The notes beneath the pieces are model-generated. The model was not told the origin of the DNA. It was given only the letters and a program-made list of their open reading frames with translations, and did no database searches. Source: Chloroflexota bacterium (GTDB taxonomy: Bacteria; Chloroflexota; Dormibacteria; CF-121). From it: DNA of 32,031 nt. The stretch is from positions 1 through 32,031 of the forward strand of contig VBIC01000067.1 in assembly GCA_005881425.1 (NCBI GenBank), written 5' to 3'. This document shows positions 7,016-14,974 of this stretch, one piece after another (the stretch's first letter is position 1; each line of letters opens with the position of its first letter). The translations under genes were made by a program, and so were the position numbers.

Positions 7016-8947
7016 ATGACGGGGGTGCTGCTCGCCGCCAGGGGACCGCTCGAGACCTGGAGTCCGACGCTGATGGCGCAGCTGGCGCTCCTGCTGCCCG
7101 CCCTCGCGGCTCTGGTGGTGGTGACCTTCACCATCGATTCCCGGCGGGCGACCGCGGTCACGGCCTTCCTCGGAACCGCCGGGATGCTCCTCTGCGCCGG
7201 CGTCATGGCCGCGATCGAGGTGGCCCACCCGGGTCACGCCGAGACCAGCTTCACCTTCCTCCAGTTCTTCACCGGCCAGTCGGGGACGGCCTCCGAGTTC
7301 GGCCTCAATCTGGGCGTGGTCGCCGATCCGCTGGGCGCCGTCATGCTGCTTGCGCTCGCTCTCACCAGCCTGCTGGTCATCGTCTCCGCCCTCGATTCGG
7401 TTCGCCGCGCCGATGGCTTCATCCGGCTGGTGCTGGTCAGCCTGACCGCCACCTTCGCCATGGCCGGGGTGATCCTCTCTCCCAACTATTTCGAGACGCT
7501 CCTGTTCTGGATGCTGCTGAGCGCGAGCGGCTACCTGCTGGTCGGCCACTGGTGGGGCCTGCCCGCGGCCGCGGCGGCGGCCCGGCGCGCCTTCCTTTAC
7601 CTGGCCCTGGGAGACGCGCTGCTGCTGGTCGCCATCGTCTATGCCTTCTTCCGCTTCCAGGACCTCAACTTCGGCCACCTGAGCCTGGCCTACCGCGGCG
7701 GCAAGGTCAGCTCCAACGGCCTGCTGATCCTGGCCCTGCTGGTCCTGGGAGCGGCCGTGAGCAAGTCGGCCCAGCTGCCGCTGCACGCCTGGCTGACCGA
7801 CGCGGTCGAGGCCCCGGCCCCGGCCGCGGCGCTGGTGCTGGGTCCCACCCTGGCCAGCTCCGGCGTCTACCTGGTGGCGCGCACCTATGACCTCTTCCAT
7901 GCCAGCCCGCGCGCGCTGGCGGTGCTGGCGGTGGTCGGTGGCGCGAGCGCGATCATGGCGGCGGTCTGGGCGCTGGGCCAGCGCAACCTCAAGCACGGCC
8001 TGGCCTTTGCCGCCATGAGCAACCTCGGCCTGATCCTGCTGGCGCTGGGGCTGGGCGCCTTCGGCGGCGCCCTGCTTCATCTCTTCACCTCGGTCTTCGC
8101 GGTTGCGCTCCTGTTCCTGGCGGCCGGCGCGGTCGGCGCCGGCCTGCGTACCGAGCGCCTGGCGGAGATGGGTGGACTCCTGCGCCGCATGCCGGTCACC
8201 GGCTGGACCACGCTGCTCGCCATGGCCTCGCTCTGCGGCATCCCGCCCCTCGCCGGGTCGTGGAGCAAGGGTGCCATATGGGCCTCGCTGCTGAGCCCGC
8301 TGAAGGAGCCCGGACCGATCGCCCTGGGACTGGCTTCGCTGCTCCTGGCCGCCGCCCTTACCCGGCTCTTCGCCGCGGCCTTCCTCGGCGAGACCGCCCG
8401 GCGGCGCCGTTTCGAGCCGGCCAGGATCCAGGACGCCGCCGGCCGGGTGCGCACGGCGCTGATCCTGCTTGCCATCCCGGTCGTGGTCGCCGGCGTCTGG
8501 GCGCTCCCACTGGGCGGCCACGGCTTCCTGAACGTGGTCCGTTTTCCCGGGCTCAAGCCCACCCCTCTGACCGCCGCAGGGGTCGGGCTGGCGAGCCTGC
8601 TGGGGCTGCTGGGCGCCGGGATCGGCTGGCTCGGCGGCCGGGCATGGCGCTGGCCGGAGCCGGTGGGTGCGGCGCTGGAGAGCTCCTTCTACCTGGGCCA
8701 TGCGGTCGCCGCCGCCGCCCGGAGGGGCTCGGGCGCCGCCGCGTCCGGCCTGGGCTGGATCGAGCGCAGGGTCCTGGACGGCGCCCTGGCCGGCTTCGAG
8801 GAAGCGGGGGCGCTCGCCGGCCGGGTGCCGCGCCGGCTGCGAGCCGGCCGCGCCGAGCAGAGCTCCCTCGGCCTCTTGGCCGGGGTGGTGCTGGTGATCG
8901 CCCTTGCCCTCCTGCTCGTCGCCTGGGCCGCCAGGGTGACCGGGTGA
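7016..8947 (+). CDS. NuoL-like antiporter-family membrane protein, divergent
   Basis: A 643-residue protein with about 15-16 helices, NuoL length. The antiporter-family core is clear: SKSAQLPLHAWLTDAVEAPA (249-268), SSGVYLVART (281-290), NLKHGLAFAAMSNLGLILLA (324-343), ALLHLFTSVF (352-361) and CGIPPLAGSWSKG (407-419). The C-terminal amphipathic/anchor region (from about 555) is also NuoL-like. Lys250 and Lys418 match the TM7 and TM12 lysines. Other pump residues are lost: the TM5 Glu is Met166 (LFWMLL), the ALIHAA His is Leu275, and the HLFTH..FK His and Lys are Ser359 and Val363. It sits between K- and M-like genes and overlaps the M-like start by 4 bases. Confidence 0.85.
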   Translation: MTGVLLAARGPLETWSPTLMAQLALLLPALAALVVVTFTIDSRRATAVTAFLGTAGMLLCAGVMAAIEVAHPGHAETSFTFLQFFTGQSGTASEFGLNLGVVADPLGAVMLLALALTSLLVIVSALDSVRRADGFIRLVLVSLTATFAMAGVILSPNYFETLLFWMLLSASGYLLVGHWWGLPAAAAAARRAFLYLALGDALLLVAIVYAFFRFQDLNFGHLSLAYRGGKVSSNGLLILALLVLGAAVSKSAQLPLHAWLTDAVEAPAPAAALVLGPTLASSGVYLVARTYDLFHASPRALAVLAVVGGASAIMAAVWALGQRNLKHGLAFAAMSNLGLILLALGLGAFGGALLHLFTSVFAVALLFLAAGAVGAGLRTERLAEMGGLLRRMPVTGWTTLLAMASLCGIPPLAGSWSKGAIWASLLSPLKEPGPIALGLASLLLAAALTRLFAAAFLGETARRRRFEPARIQDAAGRVRTALILLAIPVVVAGVWALPLGGHGFLNVVRFPGLKPTPLTAAGVGLASLLGLLGAGIGWLGGRAWRWPEPVGAALESSFYLGHAVAAAARRGSGAAASGLGWIERRVLDGALAGFEEAGALAGRVPRRLRAGRAEQSSLGLLAGVVLVIALALLLVAWAARVTG

Positions 8948-10572
8948 CCGGCTTCTCGCTGCTCATGGCCGCCGCCTCGCCCAGCGCGACCTCCTCGCCG
9001 CTGGCCACGCCCAGCGCCTCGCCGCTGCCCTCGATCGTCCCCAGCCTGCCCATCCCCAGCGGCACGCCGGCCCCGGTCACGCTGGCCAACCCCACGCTGC
9101 CCGCGCTCCTGCTCAGCGGCATCGTCTGGATCCCGCTCATCGTCGGGCTCGTCCTCCTGCTCCTGCCCGCGCGCAGCGAGGCGGAGCGGGCCCGGGTCAG
9201 GATCGGGGCCATCGTGGGCAGCGGCTTCGTGCTGGTACTGGCCGTGCTGATGTGGTACGGCTTCGCCGACCAGGGGGGCACCCTGGCCTACGAAGAGCAG
9301 CGGGCCTGGCTTCCCCAGCTGGGGTCGAGCTATCATCTCGGCGTCGACGGGGTGAGCCTGGCGCTCCTGCTGCTGACCTCGCTGCTGAGCCTTGTCGCCG
9401 TGCTCGCCTCCAGCCGCGTGCGCGAGCGGGCTGGAGCCTACTTCGCCCTCCTCCTGCTCTTCGAGACCGGCCTCAACGGGGTGCTGGCGGCGGTCGACTA
9501 CCTCCTGATCCTCCTTTTCTGGGCCATGCCGGTGGTGGCCGCCTTCCTCCTGATCGCGGGCTGGGGCGGACCCGGACGGTCGCGGGCAGCCCTCAAGGTC
9601 CTGGCCTTCGGCCTGGCCTCGACGGCGCTCCTCCTGGTGGCGGTGCTGATCCTCGCCGGGCAGAGCTCACCACCCACCTTCGACCTCCTGAGCCTGCACA
9701 ACACCGTGCTCCACGGGCCGGCGACGGGGCTGCTCTTCTGGCTCTTCTTTGCCGCCTTCGCCATCCTGCTCCCAGCCGTCCCCCTGCACACCTGGTTCAT
9801 CGACGCGGTGGCGGAGGCGGGCGCGCCGGTGGCGGCGCTGATCGGCGGCGCGCTGCCGGCGCTCGCCGGCTACGGGCTCTATCGCACCGTGCTGGGCGAC
9901 TTCCCCGCCGACCTGCACCGGATGCGCGGGGCGATCCTGGTCCTGACCCTGGCCACCCTGATCTGGAGCGGACTCTCCGCGCTGGGCCAGGACGACCTCA
10001 AACGCGCGATCGCGTTCCTCGCCCAGAGCCGCTCCAGCCTGGTCCTTCTCGCCGTCGTCTCCGCCGCGCCGGTGGCGCTCAACGGGGGCGTGGTCCTGAT
10101 CGTCGCCAGCGGGCTGGGCGTGGCCCTGCTCCTGCTCACGGCGGGGATGATCCAGGAACGCACCGGCACCCATTCCGTCCGGGCACTCTCCGGGCTGGCC
10201 GCGCGCCTGCCGCGAGCCGCGATCCTCTATCTCGTGGGCGGACTGGGTCTTCTCGGCCTTCCCGGACTGGCCGGGTTCGTCGGGATGGTCCTGGTCTTCC
10301 TCGGCGCCTACCCGGTGGACCGCACCACCACCACCATCGCCATCCTGGCGTCCGCGCTCCTGTCCGGAGGCCTGGTCGTCACCTCCAGCGAGCGGATCTT
10401 CTTCGGCCCCCTTCCCGACGGCTTCGCCCGGCTGCGCGACCTGGGCACGCTTGAGCTGACCTACGCGGTCCTGCTGGTGGCCGTGATCGTGTTGCTGGGC
10501 GTCTTCCCGACCCTGCTGGCGAACGACGTCAACTTCGGCATCCTCAGCCTGCTGGCCCGGGGCGCGGGATGA
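8944..10572 (+). CDS. NuoM-like antiporter-family membrane protein, all key charges lost
   Basis: A 542-residue protein starting at GTG 8944 (GTGA overlap). A 50-residue Ser/Pro/Thr-rich segment precedes about 13-14 helices, which is unusual for NuoM. Family motifs remain: YHLGVDGVSLALLLLTSLLS (130-149), LLPAVPLHTWFIDA (275-288), AGYGLYR (308-314), GMIQERTGTH (401-410) and GLPGLAGFVG (438-447). Against E. coli NuoM, E144 is Ala194 (LFWAM), K234 is Leu275, K265 is about Ala306, H348 is Ser389 and E407 is Met448. These are the residues shown or thought to carry protons in complex I. The protein is therefore a structural relative unlikely to pump by the known path. It overlaps the N-like start by 4 bases. 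Confidence 0.85.
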   Translation: MTGFSLLMAAASPSATSSPLATPSASPLPSIVPSLPIPSGTPAPVTLANPTLPALLLSGIVWIPLIVGLVLLLLPARSEAERARVRIGAIVGSGFVLVLAVLMWYGFADQGGTLAYEEQRAWLPQLGSSYHLGVDGVSLALLLLTSLLSLVAVLASSRVRERAGAYFALLLLFETGLNGVLAAVDYLLILLFWAMPVVAAFLLIAGWGGPGRSRAALKVLAFGLASTALLLVAVLILAGQSSPPTFDLLSLHNTVLHGPATGLLFWLFFAAFAILLPAVPLHTWFIDAVAEAGAPVAALIGGALPALAGYGLYRTVLGDFPADLHRMRGAILVLTLATLIWSGLSALGQDDLKRAIAFLAQSRSSLVLLAVVSAAPVALNGGVVLIVASGLGVALLLLTAGMIQERTGTHSVRALSGLAARLPRAAILYLVGGLGLLGLPGLAGFVGMVLVFLGAYPVDRTTTTIAILASALLSGGLVVTSSERIFFGPLPDGFARLRDLGTLELTYAVLLVAVIVLLGVFPTLLANDVNFGILSLLARGAG

Positions 10573-11996
10573 GCTTCAGCATCCAGAACGCCCTCGCCTT
10601 CACCCCGGAGTGGTGGCTGCTGCTGGGGGCCGCCGTGGCCTTTACGCTGGGCCGGGTTCGGACGGGTTCGGAGGACCAGACCAGCGTGGTGGGGCTGATC
10701 GCCGTCGTCCTCGCGCTGGCCGGGCTGCTGACCCAGCTGCGCTCCAGCATCACCATCTTCGAGGGCGCCTTCGTGGTCGACGGCTACACCCGCCTGCTGC
10801 AGGGGATCGTCCTCGCCTCTGCGGCGGCGTGCCTGCTGCTGGCGCTTGCCGACCGCACCTGGACGCCCGCGCCCGACTTCGCCGGCTTCCTCCTGCTGGC
10901 CACCACCGCCGCCATGCTGATCGCGGGAGCCGCCGACCTGGTCTCGCTGGCGCTGGGCGTCGCCCTGCTCGGGATGGGCCTGGGCGTGATGGCGGTCGAG
11001 GCGCGGCCGTCGTCGACGCCGGCGGCGGGCGTGGGCGCCTTCATCGCCTCAACCCTGGCCGCGGCCGTGATCGCCTACGGCTTCGCGCTCCTCTACGGGC
11101 TGAGCGGTGAGACCGCGCTCGCCGCCGTCGGCCGCCGCCTGGGGCAGACAGGGTCGCGGCCGGCCCTGGCGGTGGCGCTGGCCCTGGTGCTGGCGGGCTT
11201 CGGCGTACTGATCGGCATGGTGCCGGTCCAGTGGGGGATGCAGTCGATCTTCCAGCGCGCTCCTCTGCCGGTATCCGCCTTCACGGGGTCGGTCGCCGTC
11301 ACCGCCGCGCTGGGCGGGCTGATGCGCGTCGTCACAGGCGTCGCCGCCTCCGGCTCCGCCGTCTCCCTGCTGCTGGCGATCCTGGCGGCCGCGACCATGA
11401 CCGGAGCCACGGTGGCGGCCCTGGGCGAGCGCAGCCTGCGCCGGCTCCTGTCCTGGATCCTGGTCGGCCAGGCCGGCTTCGGGCTGGCGGCGCTGGTCGG
11501 CGCGCGGCAGGGCGGAGTGGCGGCGCTCCTGGTCTTTTCGGCCAGCCTCGCCGCCGGCCTGCTGGCCGCGGTCGCGGCCCTGGTCGCCTATTTCCACCGG
11601 GTGCACAGCGACCGGGTCGCGGACATCAGCGGCATGGCCAGCTACGCGCCGGCCCCGGCCGCGGTCCTGGCGCTCGCGCTCGCGTCGCTGAGTGGAATTC
11701 CGCCGCTGGCCGGCTTCTTCGGCAGGCTCCTGGTGCTGCGGGCGGTGGTCGACGCCGGCTACAGCTGGCTGGCCCTGATCGGGGTAGCCAGCACGGTGCT
11801 GGCCGCATTCAGCGCCCTGCGGCTGGTCCGCGCCGTCTTCCTCGACCCGCCGGTGTTCGAGGTCCATCCCGTCCTGCCCCACCGGGCCCAGGGGACTGCG
11901 CTCGGCCTGGGCACGCTGGCGGTGGTCGCGTTCGGCGCCTTCCTCGGGCCCCTGCTCGGCTTCGCCACGGTGGCAGCGAGAGCGGTCCTGCCATAA
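10569..11996 (+). CDS. NuoN-like antiporter-family membrane protein, divergent
   Basis: A 475-residue protein with about 13-14 helices, NuoN length. Recognisable NuoN-like parts are the VVDGYTRLLQGIVLASAAAC stretch (69-88), the weakly kept TM7-TM8 segment (IGMVPVQWGMQSIFQRAPLP, 215-234) and SGIPPLAGFFGRLLVL, the TM12 motif. In NuoN the TM5 Glu (E133) corresponds to Ala132 (LGVALL), TM7 Lys (K217) to Leu214, and TM8 Lys (K247) to about Val244. The TM12 Lys appears as Arg (FFGRLL), the only conservative change. The HxWxPDVYxGAP loop of normal NuoN is rewritten. It is the last gene of the FNR-J-K-L-M-N operon; the next gene starts 35 bases later. Confidence 0.75.
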   Translation: MSFSIQNALAFTPEWWLLLGAAVAFTLGRVRTGSEDQTSVVGLIAVVLALAGLLTQLRSSITIFEGAFVVDGYTRLLQGIVLASAAACLLLALADRTWTPAPDFAGFLLLATTAAMLIAGAADLVSLALGVALLGMGLGVMAVEARPSSTPAAGVGAFIASTLAAAVIAYGFALLYGLSGETALAAVGRRLGQTGSRPALAVALALVLAGFGVLIGMVPVQWGMQSIFQRAPLPVSAFTGSVAVTAALGGLMRVVTGVAASGSAVSLLLAILAAATMTGATVAALGERSLRRLLSWILVGQAGFGLAALVGARQGGVAALLVFSASLAAGLLAAVAALVAYFHRVHSDRVADISGMASYAPAPAAVLALALASLSGIPPLAGFFGRLLVLRAVVDAGYSWLALIGVASTVLAAFSALRLVRAVFLDPPVFEVHPVLPHRAQGTALGLGTLAVVAFGAFLGPLLGFATVAARAVLP

Positions 11997-12031
11997 CCTT
12001 GGGGACCGGGCTCCCGTTTGCCCTGGGTCGC

Positions 12032-14209
12032 ATGACAAGGACTCGGCGGGCCAAAGCGACCCGCGGTGGGCGCGGCCGCCTGATCCGGCGCTCCCTGCTG
12101 GGGCTGCTCGCCATCACTGCCGCCCTGACCGTCGCCGGCGGCGGCCTGCTCTACACCTACGCCGGCGAGCTTCCCAGCCTCGACCAGGTGAGCGCCAGCG
12201 CCCTGCCCCAATCCACCAGGATCTATGCCCGCGACGGCTCGACCCTCCTCGACGAGCGCTTCTACGAGCGCCGCACGGTGGTGCCGCTCCACGCGGTCGC
12301 CTGGGACCTGCGTCACGCCACGATCGCGATCGAAGACCGGGACTTCTACAGCCACGGGGCGGTCAATCCCCTGCGCACGCTGGCCGCCGGGATCTACGAC
12401 CTGGCTCATCGCCGGGCCGCGCAGGGCGGCAGCACAATCAGCCAGCAGCTGGTGAAGAACACGCTGCTCCAGTCGTCCGGGGTCGCGCCCCGCAGCCTGG
12501 ACCGCAAGCTGAAGGAGCTACTGCTCTCGATGGAGCTGGAGCGGCGCTACTCCAAAGACCAGATCCTGGGGCTCTACCTGAACACCATCTTCTACGGCAA
12601 CGGCGCCTTCGGCATCGAGAGCGCCTCCCAGACCTACTTCGGCGTCCCGGCGCGCAGCCTCGACCTGGCTCAGGCCAGCCTGCTGGCCGGGCTGCCCCAG
12701 GCCCCCTCCGCCTTCGACCCTTTCTCAGGCCAGGGGTTGGCGCGGGCCCGCGCTCGCCAGTCCGCCGTGCTGCGGTCGATGGTGCGCGATCATTACGTCA
12801 GCCCCCAGGCGGCGGCCCGGGCCGCGTCAGAAGACCTGCGTCCGGCGCTGGCCCGGGCCCACCAGGCGATGGCAGGCGGCCGGCCCATGCTGGCGCCTCA
12901 CTTCGTGGACTACGTCTGGTCCCAGCTCCAGCAGCAGTTCGACCCCAGCTTCCTGCTGCGCGGAGGGCTCCGGATCGTCACCACCCTGGACGCGCCGACC
13001 CAGGCCAGGGCGCAGCAGGCGCTCCACGACGGCGTCAACCGTTTCGCCAGAGGCTACAGGGTCAACAACGGGGCCATGCTGGTGCTGGATCCTCATACCG
13101 GCGCCATCCTGGCCATGGTCGGGAGCGCCGACTACTTCAGCCAGGCGATCGGCGGCGAGGTCAACTACACCGTCGCGCCGCGTCAGCCCGGGTCGTCCTT
13201 CAAGCCTTATACGTACGTGACCGCGCTCATGAACGGGTGGACGCCTGCGTCCCCGTTGAAGGACGAGAACGGAGCGCACGCCTTCCCCGGCTACCCGGTC
13301 CACGACTGGGACTCGCGCGAGCTCGGCGTGATCAGCCTGCGCCAATCGCTGCAGCTCTCGCGCAACATCTCGTCGGTGCACCTCTTCCAGGACGTCGGGA
13401 TGGCCAGGGTGCTGGGCGTGGCACGCCAGCTGGGGATCAGCACCGACCTGGAGAGCAGCCTGCCCACCACCCTCGGCGCCAGCCCGGTCTCCATGATCGA
13501 GCACCTGGCCGCCTACAGCGCCTTCGCCAATGGTGGCACCCGGGTACGGCCGTTCGGCATCATCGAGGTGCGGGACCAGGACGGCGCCCTCCTCGAGCGC
13601 AACGATCCCAAGGCGGACAGCGGGGAGCGTGTGCTGCCCAGGTCGGCGGCCTACATCCTGACCGACATCCTCAAGGGCGCGGTCCACCCGGCGCTGAGGG
13701 TTCCAGTCGCCGCCAAGTCAGGGACCACCACCGACTTCAAGGACGCCTGGTACGTGGGTTACACCAGCGACCTGGCGGTCGCGGCCTGGATGGGCCGGAC
13801 GGTGATGACGCCCACCCCGCACAACGAGTCGATGAACGGGCTCTGGGGAGAGACCGGCCCGGGGGCCGTCTGGCACGCCTTCATGACCTCCTATTACTCC
13901 TCCCGCCGTCCCGCCGACTGGACCCGTCCGGCGGAGGTGATCATGCAGGCGCTCTGCAAGGCGACCGGGCAGCCCGCCGATTCCGCCGCGCCGGCCGGTT
14001 CCACCGTCCAGGAGCTCACGGCCAGCGCCGGGCTGCCCTCGACCGCGGCTCCCTGCGGCGGCGCGGCGGGCGTCGCCGGCGACGGGGGCGCGTCAGCCGG
14101 GCCGCCGCCCTCGCCCGCCGCCAGTCCCGGCCTGCCCGGTGAGGGCGTGACCCCGTCCCCGAGTCCGTTGCTGATCCTGCCTTCGATCCCGCCCGGCCTG
14201 TCGGGATAA
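12032..14209 (+). CDS. Class A penicillin-binding protein (transglycosylase/transpeptidase)
   Basis: A 725-residue bifunctional peptidoglycan synthase. After a basic N-terminus and one membrane anchor (about 21-43) comes the GT51 glycosyltransferase domain: IEDRDFYSHGAV with catalytic E101, QGGSTISQQLVKN (131-143) and RKLKELLLSMELERRYSKDQ (158-177). The transpeptidase domain follows, with SSFK at 388-391 (active serine S388), SRN at 443-445 and KSGTT at 562-566. It polymerises and cross-links glycan strands outside the membrane. The C-terminal 80 or so residues are Ala/Ser/Pro/Gly-rich, ending in PSPSPLLILPSIPPGLSG, with no recognised domain. The ATG at 12032 lacks a visible ribosome site; it is chosen because it directly precedes the basic membrane anchor. 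Confidence 0.93.
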   Translation: MTRTRRAKATRGGRGRLIRRSLLGLLAITAALTVAGGGLLYTYAGELPSLDQVSASALPQSTRIYARDGSTLLDERFYERRTVVPLHAVAWDLRHATIAIEDRDFYSHGAVNPLRTLAAGIYDLAHRRAAQGGSTISQQLVKNTLLQSSGVAPRSLDRKLKELLLSMELERRYSKDQILGLYLNTIFYGNGAFGIESASQTYFGVPARSLDLAQASLLAGLPQAPSAFDPFSGQGLARARARQSAVLRSMVRDHYVSPQAAARAASEDLRPALARAHQAMAGGRPMLAPHFVDYVWSQLQQQFDPSFLLRGGLRIVTTLDAPTQARAQQALHDGVNRFARGYRVNNGAMLVLDPHTGAILAMVGSADYFSQAIGGEVNYTVAPRQPGSSFKPYTYVTALMNGWTPASPLKDENGAHAFPGYPVHDWDSRELGVISLRQSLQLSRNISSVHLFQDVGMARVLGVARQLGISTDLESSLPTTLGASPVSMIEHLAAYSAFANGGTRVRPFGIIEVRDQDGALLERNDPKADSGERVLPRSAAYILTDILKGAVHPALRVPVAAKSGTTTDFKDAWYVGYTSDLAVAAWMGRTVMTPTPHNESMNGLWGETGPGAVWHAFMTSYYSSRRPADWTRPAEVIMQALCKATGQPADSAAPAGSTVQELTASAGLPSTAAPCGGAAGVAGDGGASAGPPPSPAASPGLPGEGVTPSPSPLLILPSIPPGLSG

Positions 14210-14226
14210 TCTAAGGTAAGGCGGAC

Positions 14227-14244
14227 GCGGCGCTCGGGCGCCGC
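14227..14244 (+). terminator. Short GC hairpin between the PBP and LysE genes
   Basis: GCGGCGC and GCGCCGC pair over a 4-base loop, 18 bases after the PBP stop, with no U-tract. A -10-like GATAAT (14205-14210) overlaps that stop, 17 bases after TTCGAT (14182-14187), so the hairpin could instead lie in the leader of the LysE-type gene. Confidence 0.35.
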
Positions 14245-14266
14245 TCAAACCAGAGGGGGTGCCCTG

Positions 14267-14887
14267 ATGCTGGCCGCGTTCCTGCAGGGGTTCGGTCTCG
14301 ACCTGAGCCTGATCGTCGCCATCGGAGCCCAGAACGCCTTCGTGCTGCGCCAGGGCCTGCGCCGGCTGCACGTCTTCGCCACCGCCCTGGTCAGCTCCAT
14401 CTGCGACGTCACCCTGATCGTCCTGGGAGTCGGTGGAGTCAGCTCGCTGCTGGGGATCATTCCGGTGGTCGCGAGGGTCGCCACCGCCGGCGGAGCGCTC
14501 TTCCTCTTCTACTACGGCCTGCGATCGTTCCGGTCAGCGCTCACCGACTCCTCGCTCAACGTCCGCAACGGGTCGGAAAACTCGACCCGGCTCAAGGAGA
14601 CGATCCTGACCGCGCTCGCTCTCAGTCTCCTGAATCCGCACGTCTGGCTCGATACCGTGGTGCTGGTGGGAACCGTCGGAACCCATTTCCCTCCCAGCCA
14701 GCGGCTCATTTTCACGGTCGGTGCTGGACTCGGTTCCACCGTCTGGTTCTTCGCCCTCGCGTACGGCGCCTCACAGCTCTGGCGGCTCTTCGAGCATCCT
14801 CTGTCCTGGCGGATCCTCGACTCCGTGATCGGCTGCATCATGTGGACCATCGCCTTCTTCCTGGTGCGCTCGCTGCTCCATTTTTGA
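14267..14887 (+). CDS. LysE/ArgO-family amino acid exporter
   Basis: A 206-residue protein with about six membrane helices, the normal LysE size. The N-terminal signature AIGAQNAFVLRQGLRR (residues 19-34) is diagnostic for LysE/ArgO, which export basic amino acids such as lysine and arginine out of the cytoplasm. The later NPHVWLDTVVLVGTVG motif (about 124-139) also fits. The ATG follows GAGGGGG about 8 bases upstream. No LysG/ArgP-type regulator is adjacent. The next gene is a diiron N-oxygenase-like gene, so export of a modified amino compound is conceivable but unproven. Confidence 0.9.
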   Translation: MLAAFLQGFGLDLSLIVAIGAQNAFVLRQGLRRLHVFATALVSSICDVTLIVLGVGGVSSLLGIIPVVARVATAGGALFLFYYGLRSFRSALTDSSLNVRNGSENSTRLKETILTALALSLLNPHVWLDTVVLVGTVGTHFPPSQRLIFTVGAGLGSTVWFFALAYGASQLWRLFEHPLSWRILDSVIGCIMWTIAFFLVRSLLHF

Positions 14888-14902
14888 AAGCCGATGCGGG
14901 CC

Positions 14903-14932
14903 TTGACGCCCGAGGAACCCATGGACTAAGGT
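14903..14932 (+). promoter_or_regulatory. Possible promoter of the AurF-like gene
   Basis: TTGACG (14903-14908), 18-base spacer, TAAGGT (14927-14932). Transcription would start near 14939, about 36 bases before the ATG at 14975. Confidence 0.4.
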
Positions 14933-14974
14933 GATGCCTTACCGGATCGCTCGTTCGTGATCGCGGGGGGCCGC

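Noticed and set aside
6245-8701. Long open frame on the minus strand (about 818 codons) opposite the NuoJ/K/L-like genes
   Set aside because: It is a mirror of Leu/Val/Ala-rich coding sequence: the translation is an improbable run of Gln, Arg, Glu, Asp and Gly with no motif, and the plus-strand genes are clear.
8260-8943. Upstream extension of the NuoM-like frame
   Set aside because: It overlaps the NuoL-like gene in another frame and lacks family sequence; GTG 8944 in a GTGA overlap is the natural start.
11231-12031. Upstream extension of the penicillin-binding protein frame
   Set aside because: It overlaps the NuoN-like gene and reads as low-complexity Arg/Gly/Ala; the PBP has a normal basic plus membrane start at 12032.
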